Assembly (NCBI RefSeq): GCF_000472425.1 | Contig: NZ_AXAI01000037.1 | Span: forward strand, 1-39,697 | Origin: Bradyrhizobium sp. Tv2a-2 | GTDB taxonomy: Bacteria > Pseudomonadota > Alphaproteobacteria > Rhizobiales > Xanthobacteraceae | DNA length: 39,697 bases | Direction of reading: 5' to 3' | Shown here: piece by piece, positions 24,411 through 32,630 of the stretch | Layout of the letters: the number at the start of each line of letters is the position of its first letter | How positions within the stretch are numbered: the stretch's first letter is position 1 | Program-made: the position numbers and the translations under genes | The notes under the pieces: model-generated | The model's input: only the letters and a program-made list of their open reading frames with translations | Told to the model about the DNA's origin: nothing | Database searches by the model: none

Positions 24411-24755
24411 TCACTGCTGACTCGGAGTGTAACCAGACGGCAGGCGAGCCTCGTCCTTCGGGGCGAGAGACCCGCTATTGTTTGGCAATGTCGCAGGCCG
24501 CTTCTGGCCAAGGAATTGGCGCTGTTTTTCGGCCCAAACCTTTCGGCACTCCGTCAGCACGTCTTTCTGTTCATAAGTTACGGAGCGGCACTCGGCGAGC
24601 TTTGTTGCAAGCTCACCGGATACCCCGTCGGCAGATCGGACGAACGGGGTTTGGCTTTCGTCACCGCGTAAGCGAATTGCACAAGCGGCAACAACGAGCA
24701 CGATGAGCGCTCCAGCCACCATCGTCGGGAATCGTTCGGGTCTTTTCATGTTCAT
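24411..24755 (-). CDS. trbK: TrbK-type entry exclusion lipoprotein
   Basis: A 114-aa protein with an N-terminal signal ending in a lipobox-like VVAAC (about residues 21-25), then LATKLAECRSVTYEQKDVLT and ECRKVWAEKQRQFLG. This matches the alternative TrbK family found between trbJ and trbL in rhizobial and other alphaproteobacterial ICEs. TrbK proteins reduce re-entry of related elements. Start and trbJ stop overlap by one base (TGATG). Confidence 0.85.
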   Translation of the reverse strand: MNMKRPERFPTMVAGALIVLVVAACAIRLRGDESQTPFVRSADGVSGELATKLAECRSVTYEQKDVLTECRKVWAEKQRQFLGQKRPATLPNNSGSLAPKDEARLPSGYTPSQQ

Positions 24756-25489
24756 CAGTGAAACATTTGCACGGTCGTGGGCTGATAGCGCTGGCCTTGA
24801 GTCAGAAAACGACGCAATTGCTCCCTGCCCTGGTCTTGTGCGGCGGCATGCTGAGCAGACTCCAAGTTCTGCGCGCGCCCATGGGCCGCAACGACGGCCG
24901 TAAGATCGGCAAGCTGCTGAGCCTGCAGGGCCAAGAGCTGATTGCCGGCCTGACTTGCCTGCAACGAACCGGTCGCCCCTTGGCTCGAGGTGACAAGGGC
25001 CGACATCTGTGTACGATTGGTATCGAGGTTACCGACGACCGTCGCCTGTGTCCGCATCGCGTCCTGCAGGCCAGCGATCGCGTTTTGCCAGCGCGTTTGC
25101 GCGTTCACGATCAAGGTTTGATCGGAAAGGCCAGGTGATGCCGGCGCATAGGTCGTCGAGAATGCACGATCTATCTGCTGGATATCGTAGGCAATGTGCT
25201 GGGCTTGGGCCAGAAGCTGTTGCGTTCGGAGAATTGATTGCTCCAACTGCAACAACGACGAGAACGGCAGTGTGGCCAGATTCTTCGCTTGGTTGATCAA
25301 CATTTTGGCCTGATTCTGCAGAGACACGATCTGGTTGTTGATCTGCTGCAGCGCTCGAGCGGCGGTCAACACGTTCTGTGCGTAGTTGTTCGGGTCAAAA
25401 ACAACCAACTGCGCCGAGGCGTCTTGGGACCCGATAAGCAAGGCAAACGCCATTATGCTGGCGGCAGCGATACGATTAAGGCGGCTCAT
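24755..25489 (-). CDS. trbJ: TrbJ, VirB5-type conjugation protein
   Basis: A periplasmic/pilus-associated protein of the mating-pair formation system. From the ATG at 25489 (MSRLNRIAAASIMAFALLIG, signal peptide ending near ASAQ) it is 244 aa. It contains FDPNNYAQNVLTAARALQQI and a long glutamine-rich coiled coil, including LQNQAKMLINQAKNLATLPF, as usual for TrbJ. The start forms an ATGA overlap with trbE. The upstream in-frame extension lies inside trbE and is not used. Confidence 0.92.
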   Translation of the reverse strand: MSRLNRIAAASIMAFALLIGSQDASAQLVVFDPNNYAQNVLTAARALQQINNQIVSLQNQAKMLINQAKNLATLPFSSLLQLEQSILRTQQLLAQAQHIAYDIQQIDRAFSTTYAPASPGLSDQTLIVNAQTRWQNAIAGLQDAMRTQATVVGNLDTNRTQMSALVTSSQGATGSLQASQAGNQLLALQAQQLADLTAVVAAHGRAQNLESAQHAAAQDQGREQLRRFLTQGQRYQPTTVQMFH

Positions 25490-27927
25490 CTTGACGCCTC
25501 CAAGTCGACGAAACCCGCGATGAGGTCGGTTGCCCATGCGAGATCGCGGGCCTTCAGCCACCCAGTGACGAACTCGTCGTGGCCGTGGTCGGCAAAGACT
25601 TCCTCGATAAGCTTCTGGTCGGCCTTCGAGGATGCGGCGGTGAAGGCAAGCGCGATCTCGCCAAGACCAAGCTCGAATAGCCGATTCCCGCGGCGCGACT
25701 GGCAGTAGTAGTCCCGCTTTGGCGTTGCCCGTGCCAATATTTCGATCTGCCGATCGTTAAGCCCAAAGCGCCGATAGATTGCCGTGATCTGCGGCTCAAT
25801 AGCTCGGTCGTTGGGCAAAAGGATCCGCGTTGGGCTGCTCTCGATGATCGCCGGTGCTATCGCTGAACCGTCAATATCTGCGAGCGACTGAGTAGCGAAG
25901 ACCACGGAGGCATTCTTCTTGCGCAGCGTCTTCAGCCACTCGCGCAGCCGTCCGGCAAAGTCTGCGTCGTCGAGGGCCAGCCAGCCCTCGTCGATGATGA
26001 GGAGGGTCGGCCGCCCGTCAAAGCGGCTCTCAATCCGGTGAAATAGATAGGCAAGAACCGCCGGCGCAACGGCAGTCCCGATCAAGCCGTCCGTCTCGAA
26101 GACCTGAACCGCAGATGCCCCCAAGCGTTCATTTTCAGCGTCCAGTAAACGACCATAGGGACCGCCGAGGCAATAGGGCCGCAGGGCACGCTTTAGAACG
26201 TTGGACTGAAGCAGAATGGAGAAGCCGGTAAGTGTGCGCTCCTCGACTCGTGCGGAAGCGAGCGAAGTCAACGCCGACCAAATGTGCTCCTTGGCTTCCG
26301 GCGTCACCTCGATCCGTTCACGGCTCAGGATCGAGCCGACCCAGTCGGCTGCCCAGCCGCGTTCGGCTGCAATATCAATCTTGGCGAGCGGCTGAAGGGA
26401 AACGAGCTCGGATGACTCTCCAGCGACCGCTCCGCCCAGATCGTGCCAATCGCCGCCCATGGCAATTGCAGCCGCCCGGATCGATCCCCCGAAATCGAAA
26501 GCAAAGATCTGTGATTGCGGATAGCGGCGGAACTGGAGCGCCATCAGCGCCAACAGCACCGATTTGCCAGCGCCCGTCGGTCCCACCACTAGCGTATGTC
26601 CGACATCGCCAACGTGAAGTGAGAAGCGAAACGGAGTGGATCCTTCGGTTTTGGCCAAGAACAACGGCGGAGCCTTGAAATGATGATCTCTCGCTTCCCC
26701 GGCCCATACCGCAGACAGCGGAATCATGTGTGCAAGATTTAACGTCGAAACTGGAGGCTGGCGCACATTGGCATAGACGTGTCCTGGCAGGCTGCCGAGC
26801 CAGGCTTCGACGGCATTCACCGTCTCGATCATGCAGGTGAAATCGCGGCCCTGTATCACCTTTTCGACCAGGCGGAGCTTTTCGTCGGCTGCCGCTGGGT
26901 CATCGTCCCAGACCGCAATTGTCGCAGTGACGAAGGCCTCGCCAATTTGATCGGAGCCAAGCTCCTGGAGCGCCGCGTCGGCGTCCATGGCCTTGTTATG
27001 GGCATCCGTATCAACAAGGGCGGTAGCCTCGTTCGTCATCACCTCTTTCAGGATGGCCGCGGCCGATTTTCGTTTTGCGAACCATTGCCGCCTGATTTTC
27101 GTCAGGAGCCTTGTTGCATCTGTCTTGTCGAGCATGATCGCCCGCGTCGACCATCGATAGGCGAATGGTAGCCGATTAAGATCGTCGAGAATGCCGGGAG
27201 TTGTTGCCGTCGGAAATCCAACGATGGTCAGGACTCGCAGATGCGCATAGCCCAGCATCGGCTCGAGGCCACCGGTCAGCGGTTGGTCCGCCAGCAGTGC
27301 GTCGAGATACATCGGGATCTCGGGCACCCGGACGCGGTGCCGTTTGGTCGAAACCGTTGAATGCAGGTACGTGAGGGTCTCCTGATCGTCCAGCCAAGCG
27401 CACTCAGGCATAAAGCCTTCGATGAGTTGCAACACGCGGTTGGTCCGATCGACAAAACCACGGAGGACCTCACGGGCGTCAGCCTCAACAGCACGGTTAC
27501 TTCCTTCGTAGAGCAGGCGTTCTGCTCTCGCCGTTCCTTCAGCCGGTGGGAGATAGAGAAACGTCAGGAAATAGCTCGATTCGTAATGTGTCCCCACCTC
27601 CTCGAACTGAGCCCTTCGCTCCGCATCGACCAAGCCAGACGCCGCATCCGGAAACGTATTCGGAGGATAGGTACCCGCCGAATGTCGTTGTGCTTCGACA
27701 TGGACCGCCCAGCCCGATTCGAGACGACGCAGGGCATTGTTCAGGCGGCTGGCAATCGCAACGAGTTCAGCAGGGACTGCGCTATCGAGGTCTGGTCCGC
27801 GAAACTTCGCCGTCCTTTGAAAGGACCCATCCTTGTTCAGAATGATGCCCTCATCCACAAGGGCAGCCCAGGGCAAAAAGTCTGCTAACCGTGTGTTCGA
27901 ACGGCGATACTCGGCGAGATTCATCAT
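25486..27927 (-). CDS. trbE: TrbE, VirB4-type conjugation ATPase
   Basis: The largest channel ATPase (813 aa) energises pilus assembly and substrate transfer at the inner membrane. It has an N-terminal CagE/TrbE/VirB domain (MMNLAEYRRSNTRLADFLPW onward) and a C-terminal P-loop domain with Walker A GPTGAGKS (449-456), Walker B LLIIDEGWLALDD (about 640-652), and FATQSLADIDGS sensor region. Length is normal and the frame intact. It is separated from trbD by 7 nt. Confidence 0.96.
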   Translation of the reverse strand: MMNLAEYRRSNTRLADFLPWAALVDEGIILNKDGSFQRTAKFRGPDLDSAVPAELVAIASRLNNALRRLESGWAVHVEAQRHSAGTYPPNTFPDAASGLVDAERRAQFEEVGTHYESSYFLTFLYLPPAEGTARAERLLYEGSNRAVEADAREVLRGFVDRTNRVLQLIEGFMPECAWLDDQETLTYLHSTVSTKRHRVRVPEIPMYLDALLADQPLTGGLEPMLGYAHLRVLTIVGFPTATTPGILDDLNRLPFAYRWSTRAIMLDKTDATRLLTKIRRQWFAKRKSAAAILKEVMTNEATALVDTDAHNKAMDADAALQELGSDQIGEAFVTATIAVWDDDPAAADEKLRLVEKVIQGRDFTCMIETVNAVEAWLGSLPGHVYANVRQPPVSTLNLAHMIPLSAVWAGEARDHHFKAPPLFLAKTEGSTPFRFSLHVGDVGHTLVVGPTGAGKSVLLALMALQFRRYPQSQIFAFDFGGSIRAAAIAMGGDWHDLGGAVAGESSELVSLQPLAKIDIAAERGWAADWVGSILSRERIEVTPEAKEHIWSALTSLASARVEERTLTGFSILLQSNVLKRALRPYCLGGPYGRLLDAENERLGASAVQVFETDGLIGTAVAPAVLAYLFHRIESRFDGRPTLLIIDEGWLALDDADFAGRLREWLKTLRKKNASVVFATQSLADIDGSAIAPAIIESSPTRILLPNDRAIEPQITAIYRRFGLNDRQIEILARATPKRDYYCQSRRGNRLFELGLGEIALAFTAASSKADQKLIEEVFADHGHDEFVTGWLKARDLAWATDLIAGFVDLEASR

Positions 27928-27934
27928 GAAAGAC

Positions 27935-28198
27935 TCATGTGTTCAGGTGGCCGGGGATACGGAGGTGACGACGCACGACCTCGGCGAAGTCGGGATCGCG
28001 CTTGGTTGCCCAAACGGCGACCATATGGCCGACAAACCAGAGGAGAAGGCCCGCAATCCAGAGGCGCAGACCAATGCCCAGCGCCGCGGCGAGCGTCGCG
28101 TTGACGATGGCAATAGACCGTGGCGCTCCGCCCATCAGAATCGGCTCGGTCAGCGAGCGATGCACGGACACGGTAAAGTTCGGAAGCTGCCCGTCCAT
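27935..28198 (-). CDS. trbD: TrbD, VirB3-type small membrane protein
   Basis: An 87-aa inner-membrane protein of the type IV system. It begins MDGQLPNFTVSVHRSLTEPI, has PRSIAIVNATLAAALGIGLR and two adjacent membrane helices (about 33-66), and ends KRDPDFAEVVRRHLRIPGHL, a family hallmark (DPDF...RH). The ATG at 28198 overlaps the trbC stop (ATGA). The longer upstream frame lies inside trbC. Confidence 0.93.
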   Translation of the reverse strand: MDGQLPNFTVSVHRSLTEPILMGGAPRSIAIVNATLAAALGIGLRLWIAGLLLWFVGHMVAVWATKRDPDFAEVVRRHLRIPGHLNT

Positions 28199-28521
28199 CA
28201 GATCACCACTCCGCCGCCGAAGGAGAAGAACGACAGAAAGAAGCTCGAGGCCGCAAATGCGATCGACAGGCCGAATACGATCTGGATGAGCCTGCGGAAG
28301 CCGCCTGACGTATCTCCGAACGCCAACGATAATCCTGTGACGATGATGATGATGACAGCGATGATCTTTGCGACCGGTCCCTCGACTGATTGCAGGATTT
28401 GGTTGAGCGGCTGTTCCCACGGCATGTTGGAGCCGGCGGCCCGAGCTGAAGTAGTGGCGAAAAAGCCCGCAACGAATACAGTTGTCGAAACGACACTTGG
28501 CCGAAGTCCGGCGAGATTCAT
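28198..28521 (-). CDS. trbC: TrbC, VirB2-type pilin
   Basis: The 107-aa precursor has a long signal (LRPSVVSTTVFVAGFFATTS, cleavage near ARAAG) and two hydrophobic helices separated by a short loop (AKIIAVIIIIVTGLSLAFGD; LIQIVFGLSIAFAASSFFLS), typical for conjugative pilins. Its ATG overlaps the proper trbB stop (ATGA). Because of the trbB frameshift, the 5' part of trbB reads straight into trbC in frame, so a TrbB-TrbC fusion is also possible. Confidence 0.93.
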   Translation of the reverse strand: MNLAGLRPSVVSTTVFVAGFFATTSARAAGSNMPWEQPLNQILQSVEGPVAKIIAVIIIIVTGLSLAFGDTSGGFRRLIQIVFGLSIAFAASSFFLSFFSFGGGVVI

Positions 28522-29499
28522 GATGGATCCCCTACTTTTGTCGGGACGCAATCGCCGGAAGGTCCAAGCCCCGTGACTCCGGCCAGTTCGGCAAGGCGGC
28601 GACTGGCACCGCGACCAGAGAGAACGGCGACGACGTTGATGGTTCCTGCGATCAGGGCACTGGACGGTGACGACGGCTTCCCGGATAAACTGCTCAAGCT
28701 GGCGCGGTGCACCGAGCGCGGTGCCGGCATGGATGGTGCCGATCCCGCCGGGTTGCCCCGTCCCCCAGGCCTTGAGCAGATCGAGTGCCTCGGCGCCGCG
28801 CACCTCTCCGATGGAACTCCGGTCAGGGCGCAGACGAAGTGATGACCGCACAAGATCCGATAGCGATACCACGCCGTCCTTGGTTCGCAGCGCGAGCAGA
28901 TTCTGTGCTTTGCACCGAAGCTCACAAGTCGCTTCGATGAGCACCACTCGATCCGAAGTCTTCGCGGCTCCAGCCAGGAGCGCGTTGGTAAGCGTCGTCT
29001 TGCCGCTAGAGGTTCTTCCACCGGCGACCAGGATATTCTTCCGCGCTTCGACTGCGGCCCTCAAAGCGACGGCCTGATCTGAGGTCACGATCGCCTCGGC
29101 GATGTCGTCATCCAGCGTGAACACCGCGACCGCGGGTTTGCGGATCGCGAAGGCCCGCGCCGCAACCACCGGCGGCAATAGCCTCTCGAAGCGCTCCCCC
29201 GTTTCGGGCAACTCGGCCGAGACACGCGGGGCGCCGGGATGAACTGCGACACCGACATGGTGAGCGACGAATCGGACGATGCGTTCGCCGTCTGACGCCG
29301 ACAGCACCTCTCCCGTGTCGGTCAAACCGCCCGAGAGGCGGTCGATCCACAACCGTCCATCGAGGCTCAGCATCACCTCAACGATCGCCGGATCGTCCAG
29401 GAAGCACGCGCTAGCCGGTCCGAGCGCAGTCCGCAGCATACGCGCTCCGCGCGAGGTCACCTCCAACTGACTTGAATGGATTGCCACCACCGTCCCCAA
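28518..29499 (-). pseudogene. trbB: trbB, conjugation ATPase (VirB11 type), frameshifted
   Basis: TrbB is the hexameric VirB11-like ATPase of the transfer channel. The N-terminal 279 residues are well preserved: MLRTALGPASACFLDDPAIV, Walker A GGRTSSGKTT (160-169), RLRPDRSSIGEVRGAEALDL and GTGQPGGIGTIHAGTA. Near 28655-28668 the frame breaks after IREAVVTV. The expected C-terminus, ALIAGTINVVAVLSGRGASR then RLAELAGVTGLG, is in another frame and ends at 28518. A +1 or -2 change explains it. The unshifted frame instead runs through trbC. The annotated start is TTG at 29499; a later ATG at codon 21 is an alternative. It may be a real mutation, recoding, or sequencing error. Confidence 0.85.
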
Positions 29500-29881
29500 T
29501 CATTGAGACCGTGCCCGAGCGGCCTCAGATGGAGATGATTAGAAAAGCGAGGTGCTGCTCAGTTCAATAAGTGATCATCCGATTCGTGGTCTGGCGTAGT
29601 AAAAGAAAGAACGCTCAACACGGGAATGGCCCACGGCGAACAAAACTTGCGTCCCTCCTCTCTCCGCGAGACTGGCCGCCCGTAAAGCAGCGGGTTGGTG
29701 TTCCGCGCTGCTATAAGTTTTTTCTCCCGACATGCCCGAGGAACGCAGGAAGGCGCGTCGAAGTCTGAAATGATGTCTCAGTGCTTCTGCCTAAGCAAAG
29801 CTGGTGGCAGTCGCGATAGGCCAGGTGCTAAAGCCTAACTGAGTGGTGCGGGCGTTACGCGATGCAGCGAGCTGCCGCAGC
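29500..29881. other. Non-coding gap upstream of trbB
   Basis: I see no gene in either strand. In related clusters trbB usually follows the RHH gene closely, so this 380-bp spacer, together with the transporter domain fused to the RHH protein, suggests DNA was inserted here. It must contain any separate trb promoter; no convincing -35/-10 pair or TraR-box palindrome was seen. Confidence 0.4.
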
Positions 29882-31969
29882 TCACCATTCCAAGGGCCCC
29901 TGTTTCTCCACAACAGCCTTCTCCGGCTCGACGAACCCTTTTTCACCAGCATGCCCCGTGTACTCCGGCGCCGATGAACAGTGCTCGATGACGGCTCGAA
30001 ACCAAGGGATGGCAAACCACAGGAGCGCAGCTGCCTGGAGCGAGAGGCTGAGACCGAATGCTACCTGGTAGGCAACTATCGGATAATGCCCGTCGTGAGG
30101 AACCCACTGTCCGACGATCAATCCGGTGCCATATTGGACAACGAATGCCCAGCCGAAATGAAGAAGGTTCAGAGCACCATTGGCACGCGCAGCAGCTTCC
30201 ATAGGAAAGTAATCCGCTATAATGGCGTAGCTCAGCACGGTGGCCGCGCCCATGACTGACACCACTGACCAAGGCAGCACGGAGGGCATCGGCACGCGAA
30301 GGATCAAGGCGAGTTCGGCCAAAATGAACAATCCACCGACCGCAGCCAATAGAATTTCGGTCGCGATGCCTCGCTTGCGCAGCTGATCCGCCATCGTACC
30401 CAATGTCAGAGCGCCAAAGCTTATTCCAATAGCCATTGCGAAGAGTTGATTGACCAGGCTCGACCGATCCAGGCCTTCCACGTCGGCCAACCAGGATGCG
30501 GCCCATAGCGAATGCAACGCCCAGGACGATCCGATACAGGTCGCCGAAAGCGGCGCAACTCTTAGGAATCGTGGATCCGAAAAGATGGAACGCAACGTCA
30601 GCCGCCTTCCGGGAGACACGGAGTGCTTTGGACTTTTGTCGCGCTCGGGAACGGTAAAATAAATCAACCCGGCGGTCACAAGGGTTGCGACGGTCAGAAT
30701 TTCGAAGAAGCTTCGCCAGCCGATACAATTCAGCAACCAATCAGTTGGCCCCGTAGCGGTAACCGCTCCCAGCGACCCCAACATGATCATGCAACCATTG
30801 AGGAGCGCGATGCGCTCCTTTGGAAACCAGGTCACGACGGCCTTGAGGCCAGCCATCAATGAGGACGCAACTCCAAGCCCAATCATTGCTCGACCGACAA
30901 GAAGATCAGCAAATCGCTCTGCGGTACCGAACAGCGTGGCTCCGCCAACCGCGATGATCAGCAGTGCACTTTGGACCCTGCGTGGACCATAACGGTCAAG
31001 GAGCGCGCCTATGGGAATCTGGGCACTGGCGCAAATCAGAAAATAGACCGAGGCGAGCAATCCCGTTTCGGCGGCATTGAGCTCGAACTCCGACGCCAAT
31101 AGCGGCGAAATTGAAGCATTGATGGTCCGAAAGAGAAAAGCAAGATAATAGCCGGCAGCAAACGGCAGAAACACCGAGAAGATCAGCCGCCAATTCGAAG
31201 ACAGGCGCCCGTGCACGCGACCGTTGTTGTCCGGCGATTGCGGCGCGGAACTGGAGGGCGCCGGTCGCCGCTCTGGTTCGCTGCTTCTGGCGGCACTACG
31301 CGAACGGAGGAATGCGTTCGGAAGCTGATGAAAGTACGACTTGTCACCGCCCTCGGCGGCGGCTGCGGACGAGACGTCCTTGACGTTCGCGTCGTCGGCG
31401 TCAGGTTTCTCGTTCTTGCGCGCGGGTGCCTGCGATGGCTCCAAATCGCTTGGCTCGTCCTCGACAGTCCCCAAGCCCAAGCCGCCGCGGTCTTCGATTT
31501 TGAGACGCTCGATCGTCTCCTGCAGGAGCGATTTCCTCAGCCGAACCCGTCGATCGATTTGTTCGGCCAGAACCTTGAACCGCTCGTCGCCGAGAAGAGC
31601 AGCCTCCCGCTGTCGCGATTCCGGAAGTGGCGGCATGACCGCGAGGTGATATCGAGCGTGTAGCGCCAAGGTCTCGGCTATGATCCGCAGATCTCCCTCG
31701 AGACGGTCAAACCTGGCGCGAATATCCTCCAAATGCGGCTGCAGCGGATCTTCAGATGGGGCTGGGTTCAGAAAGCGTTCGAGGGCAGACTCGATGACCA
31801 TACTCTTGCCCACGCCCGGACGATCGGTTGCAACTTCAAGCCGCTCGTATAGTCCTTCGGTCAGACGGACGGTTACCTTTCGAGACGCCGAGGAGCGACG
31901 ATTGCGAGGTACTGAAATGGTCGCCTCGCGTTCGCCGGCCTGCACATCAACTTCGCCGTGGAGCTGCAT
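29882..31969 (-). CDS. Ribbon-helix-helix domain fused to a major-facilitator transporter
   Basis: The 695-aa frame has two unlike halves. Residues about 29-69 form an RHH-type DNA-binding domain (SRKVTVRLTEGLYERLEVAT, GVGKSMVIESALERFL), followed by helical segments LEDIRARFDRLEGDLRIIAE and HARYHLAVMPPLPES as in the accessory RHH protein that normally sits between copG and trbB. After a charged, Ala/Pro/Ser-rich linker (about 155-255), residues about 259-690 form a complete MFS transporter with motif A GALLDRYGPRR and about 12 membrane helices. The ATG at 31969 was preferred over a TTG at 32038. Substrate is unknown. No stop or frame change separates the halves. Confidence 0.85.
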   Translation of the reverse strand: MQLHGEVDVQAGEREATISVPRNRRSSASRKVTVRLTEGLYERLEVATDRPGVGKSMVIESALERFLNPAPSEDPLQPHLEDIRARFDRLEGDLRIIAETLALHARYHLAVMPPLPESRQREAALLGDERFKVLAEQIDRRVRLRKSLLQETIERLKIEDRGGLGLGTVEDEPSDLEPSQAPARKNEKPDADDANVKDVSSAAAAEGGDKSYFHQLPNAFLRSRSAARSSEPERRPAPSSSAPQSPDNNGRVHGRLSSNWRLIFSVFLPFAAGYYLAFLFRTINASISPLLASEFELNAAETGLLASVYFLICASAQIPIGALLDRYGPRRVQSALLIIAVGGATLFGTAERFADLLVGRAMIGLGVASSLMAGLKAVVTWFPKERIALLNGCMIMLGSLGAVTATGPTDWLLNCIGWRSFFEILTVATLVTAGLIYFTVPERDKSPKHSVSPGRRLTLRSIFSDPRFLRVAPLSATCIGSSWALHSLWAASWLADVEGLDRSSLVNQLFAMAIGISFGALTLGTMADQLRKRGIATEILLAAVGGLFILAELALILRVPMPSVLPWSVVSVMGAATVLSYAIIADYFPMEAAARANGALNLLHFGWAFVVQYGTGLIVGQWVPHDGHYPIVAYQVAFGLSLSLQAAALLWFAIPWFRAVIEHCSSAPEYTGHAGEKGFVEPEKAVVEKQGPLEW

Positions 31970-32153
31970 GTTTCGCTCTTGTCCCTTTCTCTGGGCGCAC
32001 CAATCGATGCCGCGGCGATCGCGGAGGGTCGATGACAACGATAAGGTGATTGCCCCTGACGGGATTGACAGAATGACACCGTCAGGATCGCTTCAACTGA
32101 TCGAGGACAGCAATCGCATTCGTGCGTAGAAACGGAAAGAACCGGCGGTTTGA

Positions 32154-32630
32154 TCAGGCGGAGCCGGCCTCGCCTTTTGTTGGATTGAGACTTGCCGCGT
32201 GGTCCGATTCGAGACTCACTTCCTTAAGGATGGTCGATCCACTGGCAAGGCGGCGGCCCAGAGCTTCGACAAAACGATCGTAGCGTTCAGACCCCTTAGC
32301 ACGAGCTGCAGGACTCGATTGCTCGGGCAATGCAGGGGTTGACGTCAGCCAAAAGCGGATGAACAACGCGATCGTCTCAAGCGTGACATTGTCATTGCGT
32401 TCAAGCCGCTCAAGGACGCGCACGATGCGGTCCAGACGCTTGGAGATAGCGGCTTCGCGACGATCGGAATCGTCTGGCGAGAGAAAGGAGGCAATTGCAG
32501 CCTCGGCAACCAGTGACTTGGGCTTGCCGTGACGTTTTGCAAATGCCTCGAGCTCACCGAATATCTCTGGATCGAGGTAGATGCTAAGCTGGGTCTTTTT
32601 CACGCCGCGCCGCTCAAAGCCCCATTTCAT
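32154..32630 (-). CDS. CopG-family ribbon-helix-helix protein
   Basis: A 158-aa protein with an RHH domain near the N-terminus (KKTQLSIYLDPEIFGELEAF, AKRHGKPKSLVAEAAIASFL) and a helical remainder including RLDRIVRVLERLERNDNVTL. It is the CopG-like regulator regularly found directly after traG in rhizobial ICEs, possibly binding oriT or repressing transfer genes. The start overlaps the traG 3' end by 17 nt; a GTG ten codons later (VKKTQLS) is an alternative start. Confidence 0.88.
   Translation of the reverse strand: MKWGFERRGVKKTQLSIYLDPEIFGELEAFAKRHGKPKSLVAEAAIASFLSPDDSDRREAAISKRLDRIVRVLERLERNDNVTLETIALFIRFWLTSTPALPEQSSPAARAKGSERYDRFVEALGRRLASGSTILKEVSLESDHAASLNPTKGEAGSA

Noticed and set aside
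18470..29720. Possible repeat between 18480-18570 (minus) and 29680-29740 (plus), both translating to a CYKxFL-like string
   Set aside because: Similarity covers only about 18 bases and a few residues; no longer alignment could be built by eye.
29943..30740. 265-codon minus-strand ORF inside the transporter half of the RHH-MFS gene
   Set aside because: Out-of-frame shadow; the overlapping frame encodes a clean 12-helix transporter.
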